A stretch of 64,000 nucleotides of DNA, from the NCBI GenBank assembly GCA_032654645.1, contig JAULAW010000005.1, forward strand, positions 310,001 to 374,000, given 5' to 3'. How positions within the stretch are numbered: position 1 is the stretch's first letter; each line of letters starts with the position of its first letter. Positions 15,886-24,892 of this stretch are shown piece after piece. Source of the stretch: CAITJF01 sp032654645. GTDB taxonomy: Bacteria > Pseudomonadota > Gammaproteobacteria > Burkholderiales > Gallionellaceae. Position numbers and translations under genes: made by a program. The notes under the pieces were generated by a model. That model made no database searches. It was not told the origin of the DNA and worked only from the letters and a program-made list of their open reading frames with translations.

Positions 15886-17013
15886 ATGAACAAAAAGAAT
15901 CCACGCTTTCAGATATGCGCATGCGCCGTAGCCGTGCTGTGCGCTTTCACATCACCAGCTCAGGCTGCTGATCGTCCCGCCAAGTTTGTCGTTCCCAACA
16001 GCCAGATACAAGCATTGGGCATCACGACTGTGCCGTTACAGAGTCAACCCGACGACTCGGTGCGCGCGAGTTTCCCCGCTCAGGTGGTGGCTCCGCCAAA
16101 CGCCGAACAGGTCATCAGTTCACCGGTGGCCGGCATGGTATCCCAACTGTTAGTACAGCAGAACCAAGTGGTGCGTAGCGGTGCGCCGCTGGTTCGTATC
16201 GCCAGTCCGGAATTCGGCCAATTGCAATTGCTATTGCTCCAGGTGAGCTCGCGCGCCACGCTGGCGCGGCAAGCCGCGCAACGCGAGCAACAGTTGTTCG
16301 ACGAGGGCATCATCCCGCAGCGCCGCGTGCAGGAAGCGCAGGCTGGCTTGAAGGAAGCCGAGGCCGCGCTCAAACAGTCCAAGGCGGCACTGCGTTTAAC
16401 GGGCATGCCGCCCGAGACGATAGACGAGATTGCCGCTTCCGGCAATCCGCAGGAAAGCTTGACGCTGGTATCGGCGCAAGCAGGGGTTGTTACCGGGATA
16501 GCGGTCAAAATCGGCCAGCGTGTGGATTCGGCCAGCCCGTTATTGCATGTGGTGCAGGCCGCTACCCTTTGGCTCGACATCCAAATCCCGGTCGCTGATA
16601 GCACCAGTTGGCAACCCGGAACCAAACTCAAGGTGCAAGGCCGCGACATTGTGGCGCGCATTTTGAGCGCCAGTCCGACCGTCTCGTCCGGCAGTCAGAC
16701 GGTGGTGCTGCGTGCTGTAATCGAGGGCAAGACCGGGCAGGTGCGCCCCGGCGAATTTTTGACCGTCGAGTTGCCCGTCGCGGCTATGGCGGGCGGTTGG
16801 GGCTTGCCGTTGTCCGCCGTATCCCACGACGGCAACCAGGCTTATGTATTCGTCCGCACGGCGGATGGCTTTGAAGCCAGGCCGGTAACGGTTGCGGCCA
16901 GCGCCGGTCAGCGGGTGCGGGTGCAAGGTCCGATCAAGGCGGGCGAACAAGTTGCCATCAGTGGCGTGGTGGCGCTCAAGGGCGCATGGCTTGACGGAAA
17001 GGAGAGCAAATAA
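15886..17013 (+). CDS. RND efflux periplasmic adaptor (CzcB/CusB-like)
   Basis: 375 residues from the ATG at 15886 (TTGAGGT upstream), whose signal peptide ends near QAA. The membrane-fusion-protein order is visible: barrel-sandwich half (QVISSPVAGMVSQLLVQQNQ), an alpha-hairpin rich in Gln/Arg/Ala (about 120-180), the second lipoyl half (SAQAGVVTGIAVKIGQRV) and a beta-barrel (WLDIQIPVADS). It links the inner-membrane RND pump to the outer-membrane channel encoded downstream. Its stop overlaps the pump ATG. Confidence 0.9.
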   Translation: MNKKNPRFQICACAVAVLCAFTSPAQAADRPAKFVVPNSQIQALGITTVPLQSQPDDSVRASFPAQVVAPPNAEQVISSPVAGMVSQLLVQQNQVVRSGAPLVRIASPEFGQLQLLLLQVSSRATLARQAAQREQQLFDEGIIPQRRVQEAQAGLKEAEAALKQSKAALRLTGMPPETIDEIAASGNPQESLTLVSAQAGVVTGIAVKIGQRVDSASPLLHVVQAATLWLDIQIPVADSTSWQPGTKLKVQGRDIVARILSASPTVSSGSQTVVLRAVIEGKTGQVRPGEFLTVELPVAAMAGGWGLPLSAVSHDGNQAYVFVRTADGFEARPVTVAASAGQRVRVQGPIKAGEQVAISGVVALKGAWLDGKESK

Positions 17014-20000
17014 TGCTTGCCCGCCTGGTTCAATTTTCCTTATCGCAACGTCTGTTTGTCCTGCTGTTGACGCTGCTTGTCGCGGGCGTGGGCGGGTACG
17101 CCTATCAGGGGTTGCCGATCGATGCATTCCCGGACGTGGCGAGCACCCAGGTCAAGATCATCATGAAAGCCCCCGGCATGACGCCGGAGGAAATCGAAAA
17201 CCGCATTGCGGTGCCAATCGAAGTCGAAATGCTCGGCATCCCCAAAACCAAAATTCTGCGCTCGGTCACCAAGTACGGCCTGGTTGATGTCACGATTGAC
17301 TTCGAGGATGGCACCGATATTTATTGGGCGCGCCAGCAGGTCAGTGAACGTTTGGGCGGGCTTGCCGGGAGCCTGCCGCCCGGCATCTCGGGCGGTATGG
17401 CGCCCATCACCACCCCGCTCGGGGAAATGTATATGTTCACCGTCGAAGCCGACGGCATGTCTCTGGCGGAGCGCCGCAGCCTGCTCGATTGGGTCATTCG
17501 CCCGGCACTGCGCACCGTGCCGGGTGTCGCCGATGTCAATGCTTTTGGGGGTATCGTGCGAGCCTTCGAAGTCGTTCCCGATCCGGTCAGGATGGCGGCG
17601 GGCGGTGTAACGATGGCGCAGTTCAAGGAGGCAATCGAAGCGAACAACCGCAACGACGGTGCGGGAAGGCTCGGCGAAGGCGACGAAGTGCTCCTCGTTC
17701 GCAGTGAAGGCAGCATTACCAGCCTGGATGATCTGCGCGCGGTGGTGGTGGCCATGAAAGACGGGACACCCGTTCGCGTAGGCGATTTGGCCGAGGTCAA
17801 GATCGGCACCGTCACCCGCTACGGGGTGGTCACGCAGAGTGGTCGCGCAGAAGCGGTTCAAGGCTTGGCGCTTGGACTGGCTGGTGCTAACGCACAAAAA
17901 GTGGTCGAGGGCGTCCGCAAGAAGCTGGACGAACTGAAACCGACTTTGCCGCCGGGCGTTCAGATCAATACGTTCTACGACCGCGCCTCGCTTGTTTCGA
18001 AGGCGGTCGGCGCGATTTCCGCAGCACTGATCGAGGCGACTATTCTGGTCATCGTGTTGCTTGGGCTGTTTCTGGGTAACATCCGTGCGGCTTTGACTGT
18101 CGCCTTGGTGCTTCCGCTGGCGGCACTGATCACGTTCATTCTCATGCGCGCCTTCGGCATGTCGGCGAACTTGATGAGCCTCGGTGGGTTGGCGATTGCA
18201 ATCGGTATGCTGGTCGATGCCGCCGTAGTGGTGGTCGAAAACATTGTACAGCGTCTGGCGACCGATCCCACGGCCGGTAAGCTGCCACGGTTGCATACAA
18301 TTTACCGGGCGGTGCGCGAGGTAGCTGTTCCGGTCACAGCCGGGATTCTGATCATCATTACGGTGTTTCTGCCGCTGCTCACCCTGCAGGATCTCGAAGG
18401 CAAGTTCTTCGTGCCGGTGGCGCTGACCATCGTCTTTGCCCTTGCCGGTTCGCTGCTGCTGTCGCTGACCGCCATCCCGGTGCTGGCGTCTTACATGTTG
18501 CGTGAAGTGAAGCACGAAGACCCGTGGCTGCCGCGCAAACTGCTTGCCCTTTATGAACCAGCCCTCGCTTGGGGTATGCGCCAGCAGCGTTTCGTCGCAG
18601 TTGCTGCCGTGGCGATGCTGGTGGCGGCTGGCGTGATTTATACCCAGGTCGGCAAAACGTTCATGCCGACGATGGACGAGGGTGACCTCATTGTCGGAAT
18701 CGAAAAACTGCCCTCGGTAAGCCTCGAACAGACCGCCGCACTCGATCTTAAAATCCACCGTGCCATCATGCAGGCCATCCCCGAAGTGCATGGGGTGGTC
18801 GCGCGCGCCGGCTCCGACGAAATCGGGCTCGACCCGATGGGGCTCAACCTGTCCGACACGTATTTGCTGTTGAAGCCGCAAGGTGAGTGGCGCATGAAAA
18901 GCAAGGAAGCCCTGATGGACGAAGTGCGCAAAGTGCTCGACCCCATGCCCGGCATCAAATACAGCTTTACGCAACCGATCGAAATGCGGGTATCGGAAAT
19001 GATCATCGGCGTGCGCGGCGACCTGGCGGTCAAGATTTTCGGCCCCGACCTCGACAAACTGAACGAGTATGCGAGCCAGGTAGAAGCGCTCCTCAAAACG
19101 GTTCACGGCAACCAGGATGTGTACACGGTCCAGAACGACGGTGTGCAGTATTTGCGCGTGGCGGTGGATCGCTTGCAAGCTGGCAGGCTCGGTTTGAGCG
19201 TGGAAGAGATCCAGGATGCGATGCGCATCCAAATCGAGGGGCAGCAAGCCGGGATTGCCATAGAGGGCAATCGCCGCACGCCGATTGTGCTGCGTGGCGC
19301 AGAGGGCATACGCGTGTCGCCGGCCGATTTCGGGGCGATGCGCATTACCACCAGGGACGGTAACACCGTCCCATTGAGCAGCGTTGCCAAGCTGGAGCGC
19401 GCCGAAGGGCCGGTCAAGATTGATCGTGAAATGGGTAGCCGCTACAGCGTGGTCATCGCCAACGTCGGCGGCCGTGACCTGGTGGGCTTTGTCGAAGAGG
19501 CAAAAGCACTCGTCACACAGAAGCTACCCCTGCCGACGGGCTACCGCATCAGTTGGGGCGGGCAGTTCGAGAACCAGCAACGCGCGGCAGCACGGTTGGC
19601 CGTTGTGGTTCCAGTCGCGCTCGGGCTGATATTCGTGCTGCTCTTTTCGACCTTCCGCTCAGTCCGGCAGGCTCTGCTTATCCTGAGCAACATTCCGTTC
19701 GCACTGGTCGGCGGCATCGTCGCTTTATGGGTGACGGGAGAATACCTGTCAGTGCCTGCGTCGGTGGGTTTTATCGCCCTCCTCGGCATTACGGTTCTGA
19801 ACGGCGTCGTGCTGGTCAGCTATTTCAACCAACTGAAAAGCGAGGGAATGAAATTGAGCGAAGTCGTCGTGCAGGGAGCAAAGCGCCGCTTGCGACCGGT
19901 GATGATGACAGCCTCTATCACCGCATTTGGCTTGATCCCGCTGCTGTTTGCGACTGGGCCAGGCTCGGAAATCCAGCGTCCGCTCGCCATCGTCGTGATT

Positions 20001-20096
20001 GGCGGCCTCATTACCGCCACGGCACTGACACTGATACTGATACCGGTCTTGTATTTGCGCTTCGCTTTCCCGAAAAAGGAGGTTTCCCATGTCTGA
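17013..20096 (+). CDS. Heavy-metal RND efflux pump (CzcA/CusA family)
   Basis: 1,027 residues, the size of HME-RND transporters: twelve membrane segments with two large periplasmic loops. Motifs are YQGLPIDAFPDVASTQV, PGMTPEEIENRIAVPIE, GLVDVTIDFEDGTDIYWARQ and, in TM4, AIAIGMLVDAAVVVVEN. Zn/Co/Cd-type CzcA proteins have DFG-xxx-DGA at that place; the AIAIG-xxx-DAA form seen here is closer to the CusA type, so the metal is uncertain. It uses the proton gradient to export cations. It sits between the adaptor and the DUF3240 gene with overlapping ends. Confidence 0.93.
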   Translation: MLARLVQFSLSQRLFVLLLTLLVAGVGGYAYQGLPIDAFPDVASTQVKIIMKAPGMTPEEIENRIAVPIEVEMLGIPKTKILRSVTKYGLVDVTIDFEDGTDIYWARQQVSERLGGLAGSLPPGISGGMAPITTPLGEMYMFTVEADGMSLAERRSLLDWVIRPALRTVPGVADVNAFGGIVRAFEVVPDPVRMAAGGVTMAQFKEAIEANNRNDGAGRLGEGDEVLLVRSEGSITSLDDLRAVVVAMKDGTPVRVGDLAEVKIGTVTRYGVVTQSGRAEAVQGLALGLAGANAQKVVEGVRKKLDELKPTLPPGVQINTFYDRASLVSKAVGAISAALIEATILVIVLLGLFLGNIRAALTVALVLPLAALITFILMRAFGMSANLMSLGGLAIAIGMLVDAAVVVVENIVQRLATDPTAGKLPRLHTIYRAVREVAVPVTAGILIIITVFLPLLTLQDLEGKFFVPVALTIVFALAGSLLLSLTAIPVLASYMLREVKHEDPWLPRKLLALYEPALAWGMRQQRFVAVAAVAMLVAAGVIYTQVGKTFMPTMDEGDLIVGIEKLPSVSLEQTAALDLKIHRAIMQAIPEVHGVVARAGSDEIGLDPMGLNLSDTYLLLKPQGEWRMKSKEALMDEVRKVLDPMPGIKYSFTQPIEMRVSEMIIGVRGDLAVKIFGPDLDKLNEYASQVEALLKTVHGNQDVYTVQNDGVQYLRVAVDRLQAGRLGLSVEEIQDAMRIQIEGQQAGIAIEGNRRTPIVLRGAEGIRVSPADFGAMRITTRDGNTVPLSSVAKLERAEGPVKIDREMGSRYSVVIANVGGRDLVGFVEEAKALVTQKLPLPTGYRISWGGQFENQQRAAARLAVVVPVALGLIFVLLFSTFRSVRQALLILSNIPFALVGGIVALWVTGEYLSVPASVGFIALLGITVLNGVVLVSYFNQLKSEGMKLSEVVVQGAKRRLRPVMMTASITAFGLIPLLFATGPGSEIQRPLAIVVIGGLITATALTLILIPVLYLRFAFPKKEVSHV

Positions 20097-20391
20097 GCTT
20101 TGCTTAAACATACTGTGCCCACTGGTGCTCGAAGAAAAATTGCTCGACTTGCTGCTCATGTCACCCAATGCTGAGGTGTTTACCAGCACGCCGACAGCCG
20201 CGCACGGATTGGCCTTCGGGCAATTGAGCCAGTCCGAACAAGTGCTCGGCCGGATGCTGGCAACACAGATACAGGTAGTGCTTTCTGAGGCTGACAAAGA
20301 AGCGCTGCTCAAAATTATTCAACAACAATTTGCCGGTGTAGGTCTGCGCTATTGGATAACGCCTGCCATCGAGTCTGGGAGATTTTTATGA
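20089..20391 (+). CDS. DUF3240 family protein
   Basis: 100 residues, small soluble alpha/beta protein starting inside the pump gene's 3' end (8-base overlap). Recognisable as DUF3240 by NILCPLVLEEKLLDLLL, GQLSQSEQVLGRM, QIQVVLSEADKEALL and GLRYWITPAIESGRF. It is usually encoded in CzcCBA-type operons and resembles PII-like ferredoxin folds; a regulatory or metal-sensing role is suspected, not shown. Its TGA overlaps the next ATG. Confidence 0.8.
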   Translation: MSELCLNILCPLVLEEKLLDLLLMSPNAEVFTSTPTAAHGLAFGQLSQSEQVLGRMLATQIQVVLSEADKEALLKIIQQQFAGVGLRYWITPAIESGRFL

Positions 20392-21668
20392 AACACTTAC
20401 TGCTGAGTGGTCGATCTGCTTTGTTGCTCGCTCTATTGAGCGGTATTGCCTGTGCCGAAGAAATTAACCGCCCCGACCTGCCGCCCTCTGTACAGGTGGA
20501 AAGCGCGTTGAACCTACACCTCACGGTGCTGAACGCCACCAGTGAGCTAAAAATGGAACGTGCCAATCAGCGCAAGTGGAACAGCGGCAGTTACGAGTTC
20601 AACCTGCGCGCAGGCACGGGGCAACGCAATATCGCCAGCACCGGGCAAAACCTGAAGGAATGGGATGTCGCGCTGGAGCGCCCGCTGCGCATGCACAACA
20701 AAGTGGGCATTGATGAAGACATCGGCGCAGCCGGTGTCGCGCGCGCCGGATACGCGCTCGGCGATGCACGCCACGAAGCCGCGCGCGCGCTGATACAGCT
20801 ATGGTTCGCATGGCAACGCGAGCAAGCTCAAGTTGTGCTGTGGCAGCAGCAGGTGGACATTCTCAGGCAACAGGCGCAAATGGCCGAGAAGCGCGTCAAG
20901 GCTGGCGATGCGCCAAAACTGGAGTTGAACCAGGCACAGGCCGCCGCCGCACAAGCCAGCGTGTCATGGCATCAAGCCCGGTTGCGCGCGCAACTCGCCG
21001 GCAATGATCTGAAGCGCCAATTTCCTGCTATCCAATTGCCGGAAAAAGCGCTTCCAGTTTTTCCGCAAGTAATCGAGCACAACTTCGCATTCTGGAAGTC
21101 GCGCATACTCGAACACAACCACGAACTCGGCATGGCGCAGGAGCAGAGCCGGGTGCAGCAACTGCTGGCGCAGCGCAGCCGCGCCGATCAACTGCCCGAC
21201 CCCACCGTCGGGGTGCGTTATTCCAATGAATCGGGCGGCAACGAAAAAGTTACTGGCGTATATCTCAGTGTGCCGTTCTCTTTCGGGCAACGCAACGCGA
21301 CGGCGGAAGGAGCCGCACAACAAGCCGCCATCGCCGCCGATCAGGAAGCTTTTATCAAACGCCGTCTGGAAGGCGACATCTATGCCTCACATACTCAAGC
21401 AGTAAGCAGCTTCGCCACTTGGCAACAAGCGCACGAGGCGGCACAGGCGATCCGCAGCAATGCCGAACTGGTCGGCAAGGCCTATAGCCTGGGCGAAAGC
21501 AGCCTGTCGGACAGCCTCACCGCACGCCGCTTTGCTTTGGAATCCTCGTTGGCGGAAAACCTCGCGCAACTCGACGCCAACGAAGCGCGCTACCGCTTGC
21601 TGCTTGATGCTCACCAACTGTGGCCATTGGATACGGGCGATGACGAACACCATGCTAACCATTATTAA
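20388..21668 (+). CDS. Outer-membrane efflux channel (CzcC, TolC family)
   Basis: 426 residues from the ATG at 20388, which overlaps the DUF3240 stop. A signal peptide (LLALLSGIACA-EE) is followed by two long coiled-coil repeats rich in Ala/Gln/Glu/Arg, as in TolC-family trimers. Landmarks are EWDVALERPLRMHNKVG, VKAGDAPKLELNQAQAA, LPDPTVGVRY and AEGAAQQAAIAADQE. It completes a tripartite pump with the adaptor and RND gene. Confidence 0.9.
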   Translation: MKHLLLSGRSALLLALLSGIACAEEINRPDLPPSVQVESALNLHLTVLNATSELKMERANQRKWNSGSYEFNLRAGTGQRNIASTGQNLKEWDVALERPLRMHNKVGIDEDIGAAGVARAGYALGDARHEAARALIQLWFAWQREQAQVVLWQQQVDILRQQAQMAEKRVKAGDAPKLELNQAQAAAAQASVSWHQARLRAQLAGNDLKRQFPAIQLPEKALPVFPQVIEHNFAFWKSRILEHNHELGMAQEQSRVQQLLAQRSRADQLPDPTVGVRYSNESGGNEKVTGVYLSVPFSFGQRNATAEGAAQQAAIAADQEAFIKRRLEGDIYASHTQAVSSFATWQQAHEAAQAIRSNAELVGKAYSLGESSLSDSLTARRFALESSLAENLAQLDANEARYRLLLDAHQLWPLDTGDDEHHANHY

Positions 21669-21848
21669 AACGCACGATCTATCCGTGCATTTAACTTCGT
21701 GGAAATGAATGCACATTATTTCATTTGGCCATACCCAACATGGTCACCGTACTTTTTACCTGCGGTTCGGCGCTACCCGGCGCGCGCTCGATACCGTTCA
21801 AACCTCGCGTCGCCACACTACAGATTTCCAATAATGAAAAGAAATGCG

Positions 21849-22272
21849 ATGAAAAACTTTATTTGGGCATGCTGGCCGTTTTGTTGCTAACCGGCTGCGC
21901 CGGCCCCGTTCATCAGATGGTCAAGGAAGGCAACGCCCCGTTCATTGGCGGGGAGCTGATCCATGATCGGGGAAAGAGTAACCGCCCCGTGTTGCAGGCA
22001 TCAAACCGCCGTTTGAAGCTCATGGATTCGCCGTCGAACACCAGACTGACCTGGCAGCCCTGCGCAAGCGCTATTTTATTGCTGACCGGAAGCATTGGGA
22101 TCGGATATTTGCCGGGCTCGACGCCGGCCATGAGGTTTTTTCCGTCGAGACGATTGCCGTATCCGCAGATGGGCCCGAACTCTCGTGCCGTTTGATATGG
22201 GCGTCCCTCACAAAGCCTGCGGGCGTTTGCACGGATCAGGCAGGGGCAGTATTTCCGATACATTTTGAGTAG
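21849..22272 (+). pseudogene. Small lipoprotein gene with two frame breaks
   Basis: ATGAAAAAC at 21849 opens a frame that stops after 13 codons. One base more in the A-run would give MKKLYLGMLAVLLLTGCAG, a textbook lipoprotein signal with lipobox LTGC. The coding pattern continues to GGELIHDRGKSN (about 21980). It then shifts again into the frame reading IKPPFEAHGFAVEHQTDLA, FIADRKHWDRIFAGLDAG and VFPIHFE, with a stop at 22270-22272. All three pieces look protein-like, so this is one decayed, or phase-variable, gene. Function not recognised. Confidence 0.55.
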
Positions 22273-22288
22273 CATTCAAGGATAGTTG

Positions 22289-22480
22289 ATGGCGGATTGC
22301 TGCAACGACAAATCTTGCGAGATCGAAGCGCTTCGCGTCCGCCAAAGCTCGACGCTAAAAATAGTGCTGGGTATCAATGCCGTTATGTTCCTGGTGGAAA
22401 TTACAGCAGGGCTGATGGGAAGCTCTGTCTCGTTGGTGGCGGATTCGCTGGATAGCCGCCTTGGGCGGCTCACGGTTTAA
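22289..22480 (+). pseudogene. 5' fragment of a cation diffusion facilitator (CzcD/ZitB-like)
   Basis: 63 codons from ATG 22289 (AAGGA upstream). A short Cys-containing N-terminus (CCNDKSCEIEALR) and one complete TM segment (IVLGINAVMFLVEITAGLMG) lead into SSVSLVADSLD, the start of the CDF metal-binding TM2 motif. Homology then ends abruptly at palindromic sequence (about 22455). The other five TM segments are absent. It probably belonged to the metal-resistance cluster before deletion. Confidence 0.75.
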
Positions 22481-22508
22481 TAGCCCATTTGAGGGGCTCA
22501 CCCAATAA

Positions 22509-22529
22509 GCCTCCGGCTTTGCCGGAGGT
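22509..22529. terminator. Possible terminator hairpin
   Basis: GCCTCCGGC, TTTG loop, CCGGAGGT forms a strong stem but is followed only by CATTTAACT, so termination is weak on either strand. It ends the decayed metal cluster. Confidence 0.35.
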
Positions 22530-22663
22530 CATTTAACTCAAGGGGTATCCGTGCCCCCAGTTGTTACGAATTTAATCCGAACCTTTAATTTGGGCTACGA
22601 AGATTGACTAAATATGTTAGCTTGCTATTGCAGTTTTACTGATTTTCTGCAAAACTGCCCAAC

Positions 22664-22903
22664 ATGAAAACTACTCTGACCATCACCGGGCGTGGCGTCA
22701 TCACACTCCCAACACAATTTCGCAAAGCACTCGGCATCTCTGCGGCAGATCAACTGATCGCGGAAACGACACCCGAAGGCATCTTGTTGCGACCTGCCGT
22801 TACCCTGCCCATCGAGTTATATAGCGATGAGCGCTTGCGTGAATTTGAAGAGGCTGAGGCCGAGTTGGCCACCATGCTGAATAATCAAACCAAGTCGCGC
22901 TAA
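22664..22903 (+). CDS. AbrB/MazE-type antitoxin
   Basis: 79 residues. The N-terminal swapped-hairpin SpoVT/AbrB DNA-binding domain reads TLTITGRGVITLPTQFRKALGI and is followed by QLIAETTPEGILLRPA. The acidic C-terminal tail (SDERLREFEEAEAELATML) would bind the toxin. It lies 4 bases before the PIN-domain gene, forming a VapBC-like module that is probably autorepressed. Confidence 0.87.
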   Translation: MKTTLTITGRGVITLPTQFRKALGISAADQLIAETTPEGILLRPAVTLPIELYSDERLREFEEAEAELATMLNNQTKSR

Positions 22904-22907
22904 CGCA

Positions 22908-23318
22908 GTGCGTATTTTCCTGGACGCAAGCATCCTTTTTTCGGCAGCCCGTGCTGATGGCGCAGTAAGAAAACTGCTCGCTCTCACAGAAGCCGCCGGA
23001 CATGAGCTATGGGCAGATGCTTATGTATTCGAAGAGGCGCGGCGCAATCTGGCCGCAAAAACACCGGGCGGCCTTCCCGTGCTGAATGCGATGGCTGACC
23101 GGATCAAAATCGGCGGCATGAGTGCCAGCAATTCGCTGCTGCCGGATACGGTGAATCTGCCAGGGAAGGACAGGCCGGTACTTGCTGCCGCCATCCACCA
23201 CCGCTGCGACATATTGGTCACCGGCGACCGCACTCATTTCGGCCAAATCTACGGGAAAACAATCCAGGGTGTTTCTGTTTTATCGCCAGCGATGCTGGCG
23301 GAAACTCTATTGGGTTAG
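22908..23318 (+). CDS. PIN-domain toxin (VapC-like)
   Basis: 136 residues from GTG 22908. PIN-domain acidic residues are visible: Asp in IFLDASILFSA (about 6), Glu in YVFEEARRNL, Asp in GKDRPVLAAAI and Asp in LVTGDRTHFG. PIN toxins are Mg-dependent RNases acting on tRNA or rRNA. Paired with the AbrB-type antitoxin just upstream. The 23319-23732 stretch that follows holds no convincing gene. Confidence 0.85.
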   Translation: MRIFLDASILFSAARADGAVRKLLALTEAAGHELWADAYVFEEARRNLAAKTPGGLPVLNAMADRIKIGGMSASNSLLPDTVNLPGKDRPVLAAAIHHRCDILVTGDRTHFGQIYGKTIQGVSVLSPAMLAETLLG

Positions 23319-23551
23319 AAAAACAATTCGAACACGCCCCCTTATATTTGCTCCAAACGATTCCAATTTGGCGTGTATTACTGTGTCACTGACGATGTAA
23401 TCCTGGCATTCGCCGTTCTTGATTGCCGCCGAAATCCAAGCAGGATATTGCGCGGGTTCGTTTTGTTGTTGCTCAACCGTATTGTCAGGCTTTTGCAGAG
23501 CTTCCTCATACGGCCAATAGCTCCGCTGGCAGGGCGATTCCTGCTGTGCGG

Positions 23552-23632
23552 TGAATGAAAAGCCGCAGTAAAACCGCGTTATTCATGCTATCGAATTTGC
23601 CCGATGCTCCGATAATTGGCACAACCCGCAGC
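23552..23632 (+). repeat. 80-bp conserved upstream segment, copy 2 (before flhB)
   Basis: Close match to 11420-11500 (shared CTATCGAATTTGCC and CCGATAATTGG). It lies 100 bases before flhB. No sigma-28 or sigma-54 consensus could be fitted convincingly; a shared leader or promoter is possible. Confidence 0.4.
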
Positions 23633-23732
23633 CCGGCTGGCGATTTTGCCCGCTTGGCTGTTAGCCGGACGGCTAACAGCTTGCAGGTTCCCGCACCCGG
23701 AGAGGGTGCAAAGCCGACCAGCGAAATCCATC

Positions 23733-24881
23733 ATGGCAGAAGACAGCGATTTAGAAAAGACCGAACAGCCCTCGCAACGGCGGCTTGATCAGGCACGAGA
23801 AAAAGGCCAGGTCGCCCGTTCGCGCGAACTGTCCACGTTCGCCGTGTTGATGGCGGGAGGCGGTACGCTGTGGCTCATGGGCTCAGCGTTCACCCAGCAC
23901 ATGGTGAAGTTGCTGCGCGATGGCCTGACGCTCAATCAGGAGATGGCATTCAACACCAGCCTGATGATCCCGCGTTTGTATGATCTTTCGCTGGAAGTGT
24001 TGATTGCTTTCTTGCCTTTGTTGCTCATAGTCATGCTTGCTGCGGCATTTTCGCCGTTGCTGCTGAATGGCTGGTTATTCAGTGTGGAATCCCTGCAACC
24101 GCAATTCTCCAGAATGAATCCTGTTTCCGGCATTGCCCGCATGTTCTCTACGCACGCGTTGGTGGAGCTGGGCAAGGCTATCGGTAAATCCATTCTGGTT
24201 GGAGGTGTCGCAGCATGGGTGATCTGGCACAACAAGGATGCGGTGATGGCTCTCGGTACGCAGTCTGCCGCCACATCCATTCCACAAATGGGGAATTTGA
24301 TTGCATCGAGTTTCATGATGATTGCCGGAGCGATGTTGCTGATCGTGGCGATAGATGTTCCGTTCCAGTTATGGGATCACAACAAGAAGCTGATGATGAG
24401 CAAGGAAGAGTTGCGTCAGGAATCCAAGGAAACCGAGGGCGATCCGATGGTTAAGGGCCGCATCCGCAGCTTGCAGCGTGAAGCAGCCCGCCGCCGCATG
24501 ATGGCTGCAATACCGACTGCCGATGTAGTGGTCACCAACCCGACACACTATGCGGTGGCGTTGAAGTACAGCAACAAGGGCATGCGCGCACCGGTCGTGG
24601 TGGCGAAGGGCGCGCATCTGCTGGCACAGCGCATCCGCGAGATCGCACAGGAGCATCATGTGCCGATTCTGGAGGCTCCGCCGCTGGCACGCGCGCTGCA
24701 CAAACATACCGATCTGGGCGAGTCTATCCCCGAAGCCCTTTATATCGCCGTCGCCGAAGTGCTGGCTTATGTTTATCAACTGCGCCGCTACGAAAAACAA
24801 GGCGGGGCGCGCCCGCAGGAGCCGGATGATTTGCCGGTTCCGGCGGAGCTTGATCCGGATGCTGCACCGGTTTCTGCATGA
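23733..24881 (+). CDS. flhB: Flagellar export apparatus switch protein FlhB
   Basis: 382 residues from the ATG at 23733, the start that gives the family N-terminus (AEDSDLEKTEQPSQRRLDQAREKGQV). Four TM segments (about 30-215) precede the cytoplasmic domain with the self-cleaving NPTH motif at 269-272, whose cleavage switches the exporter from rod/hook to filament substrates. First gene of the flagellar block, 11 bases before flhA. Confidence 0.96.
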   Translation: MAEDSDLEKTEQPSQRRLDQAREKGQVARSRELSTFAVLMAGGGTLWLMGSAFTQHMVKLLRDGLTLNQEMAFNTSLMIPRLYDLSLEVLIAFLPLLLIVMLAAAFSPLLLNGWLFSVESLQPQFSRMNPVSGIARMFSTHALVELGKAIGKSILVGGVAAWVIWHNKDAVMALGTQSAATSIPQMGNLIASSFMMIAGAMLLIVAIDVPFQLWDHNKKLMMSKEELRQESKETEGDPMVKGRIRSLQREAARRRMMAAIPTADVVVTNPTHYAVALKYSNKGMRAPVVVAKGAHLLAQRIREIAQEHHVPILEAPPLARALHKHTDLGESIPEALYIAVAEVLAYVYQLRRYEKQGGARPQEPDDLPVPAELDPDAAPVSA

Positions 24882-24892
24882 GGAAATGAGCC

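Noticed and set aside
17040..19247. 735-codon open frame antisense to the RND pump
   Set aside because: Mirror frame of a strongly GC-biased gene; composition rich in His/Arg/Gln with no domain pattern, while the plus strand is a complete HME-RND protein.
23660..23732. Possible c-di-GMP riboswitch before flhB
   Set aside because: A CACCC/GGGTG hairpin followed by AAAGCC recalls part of the motif, but the second arm and the conserved GGGCAAACC-type segment are missing.
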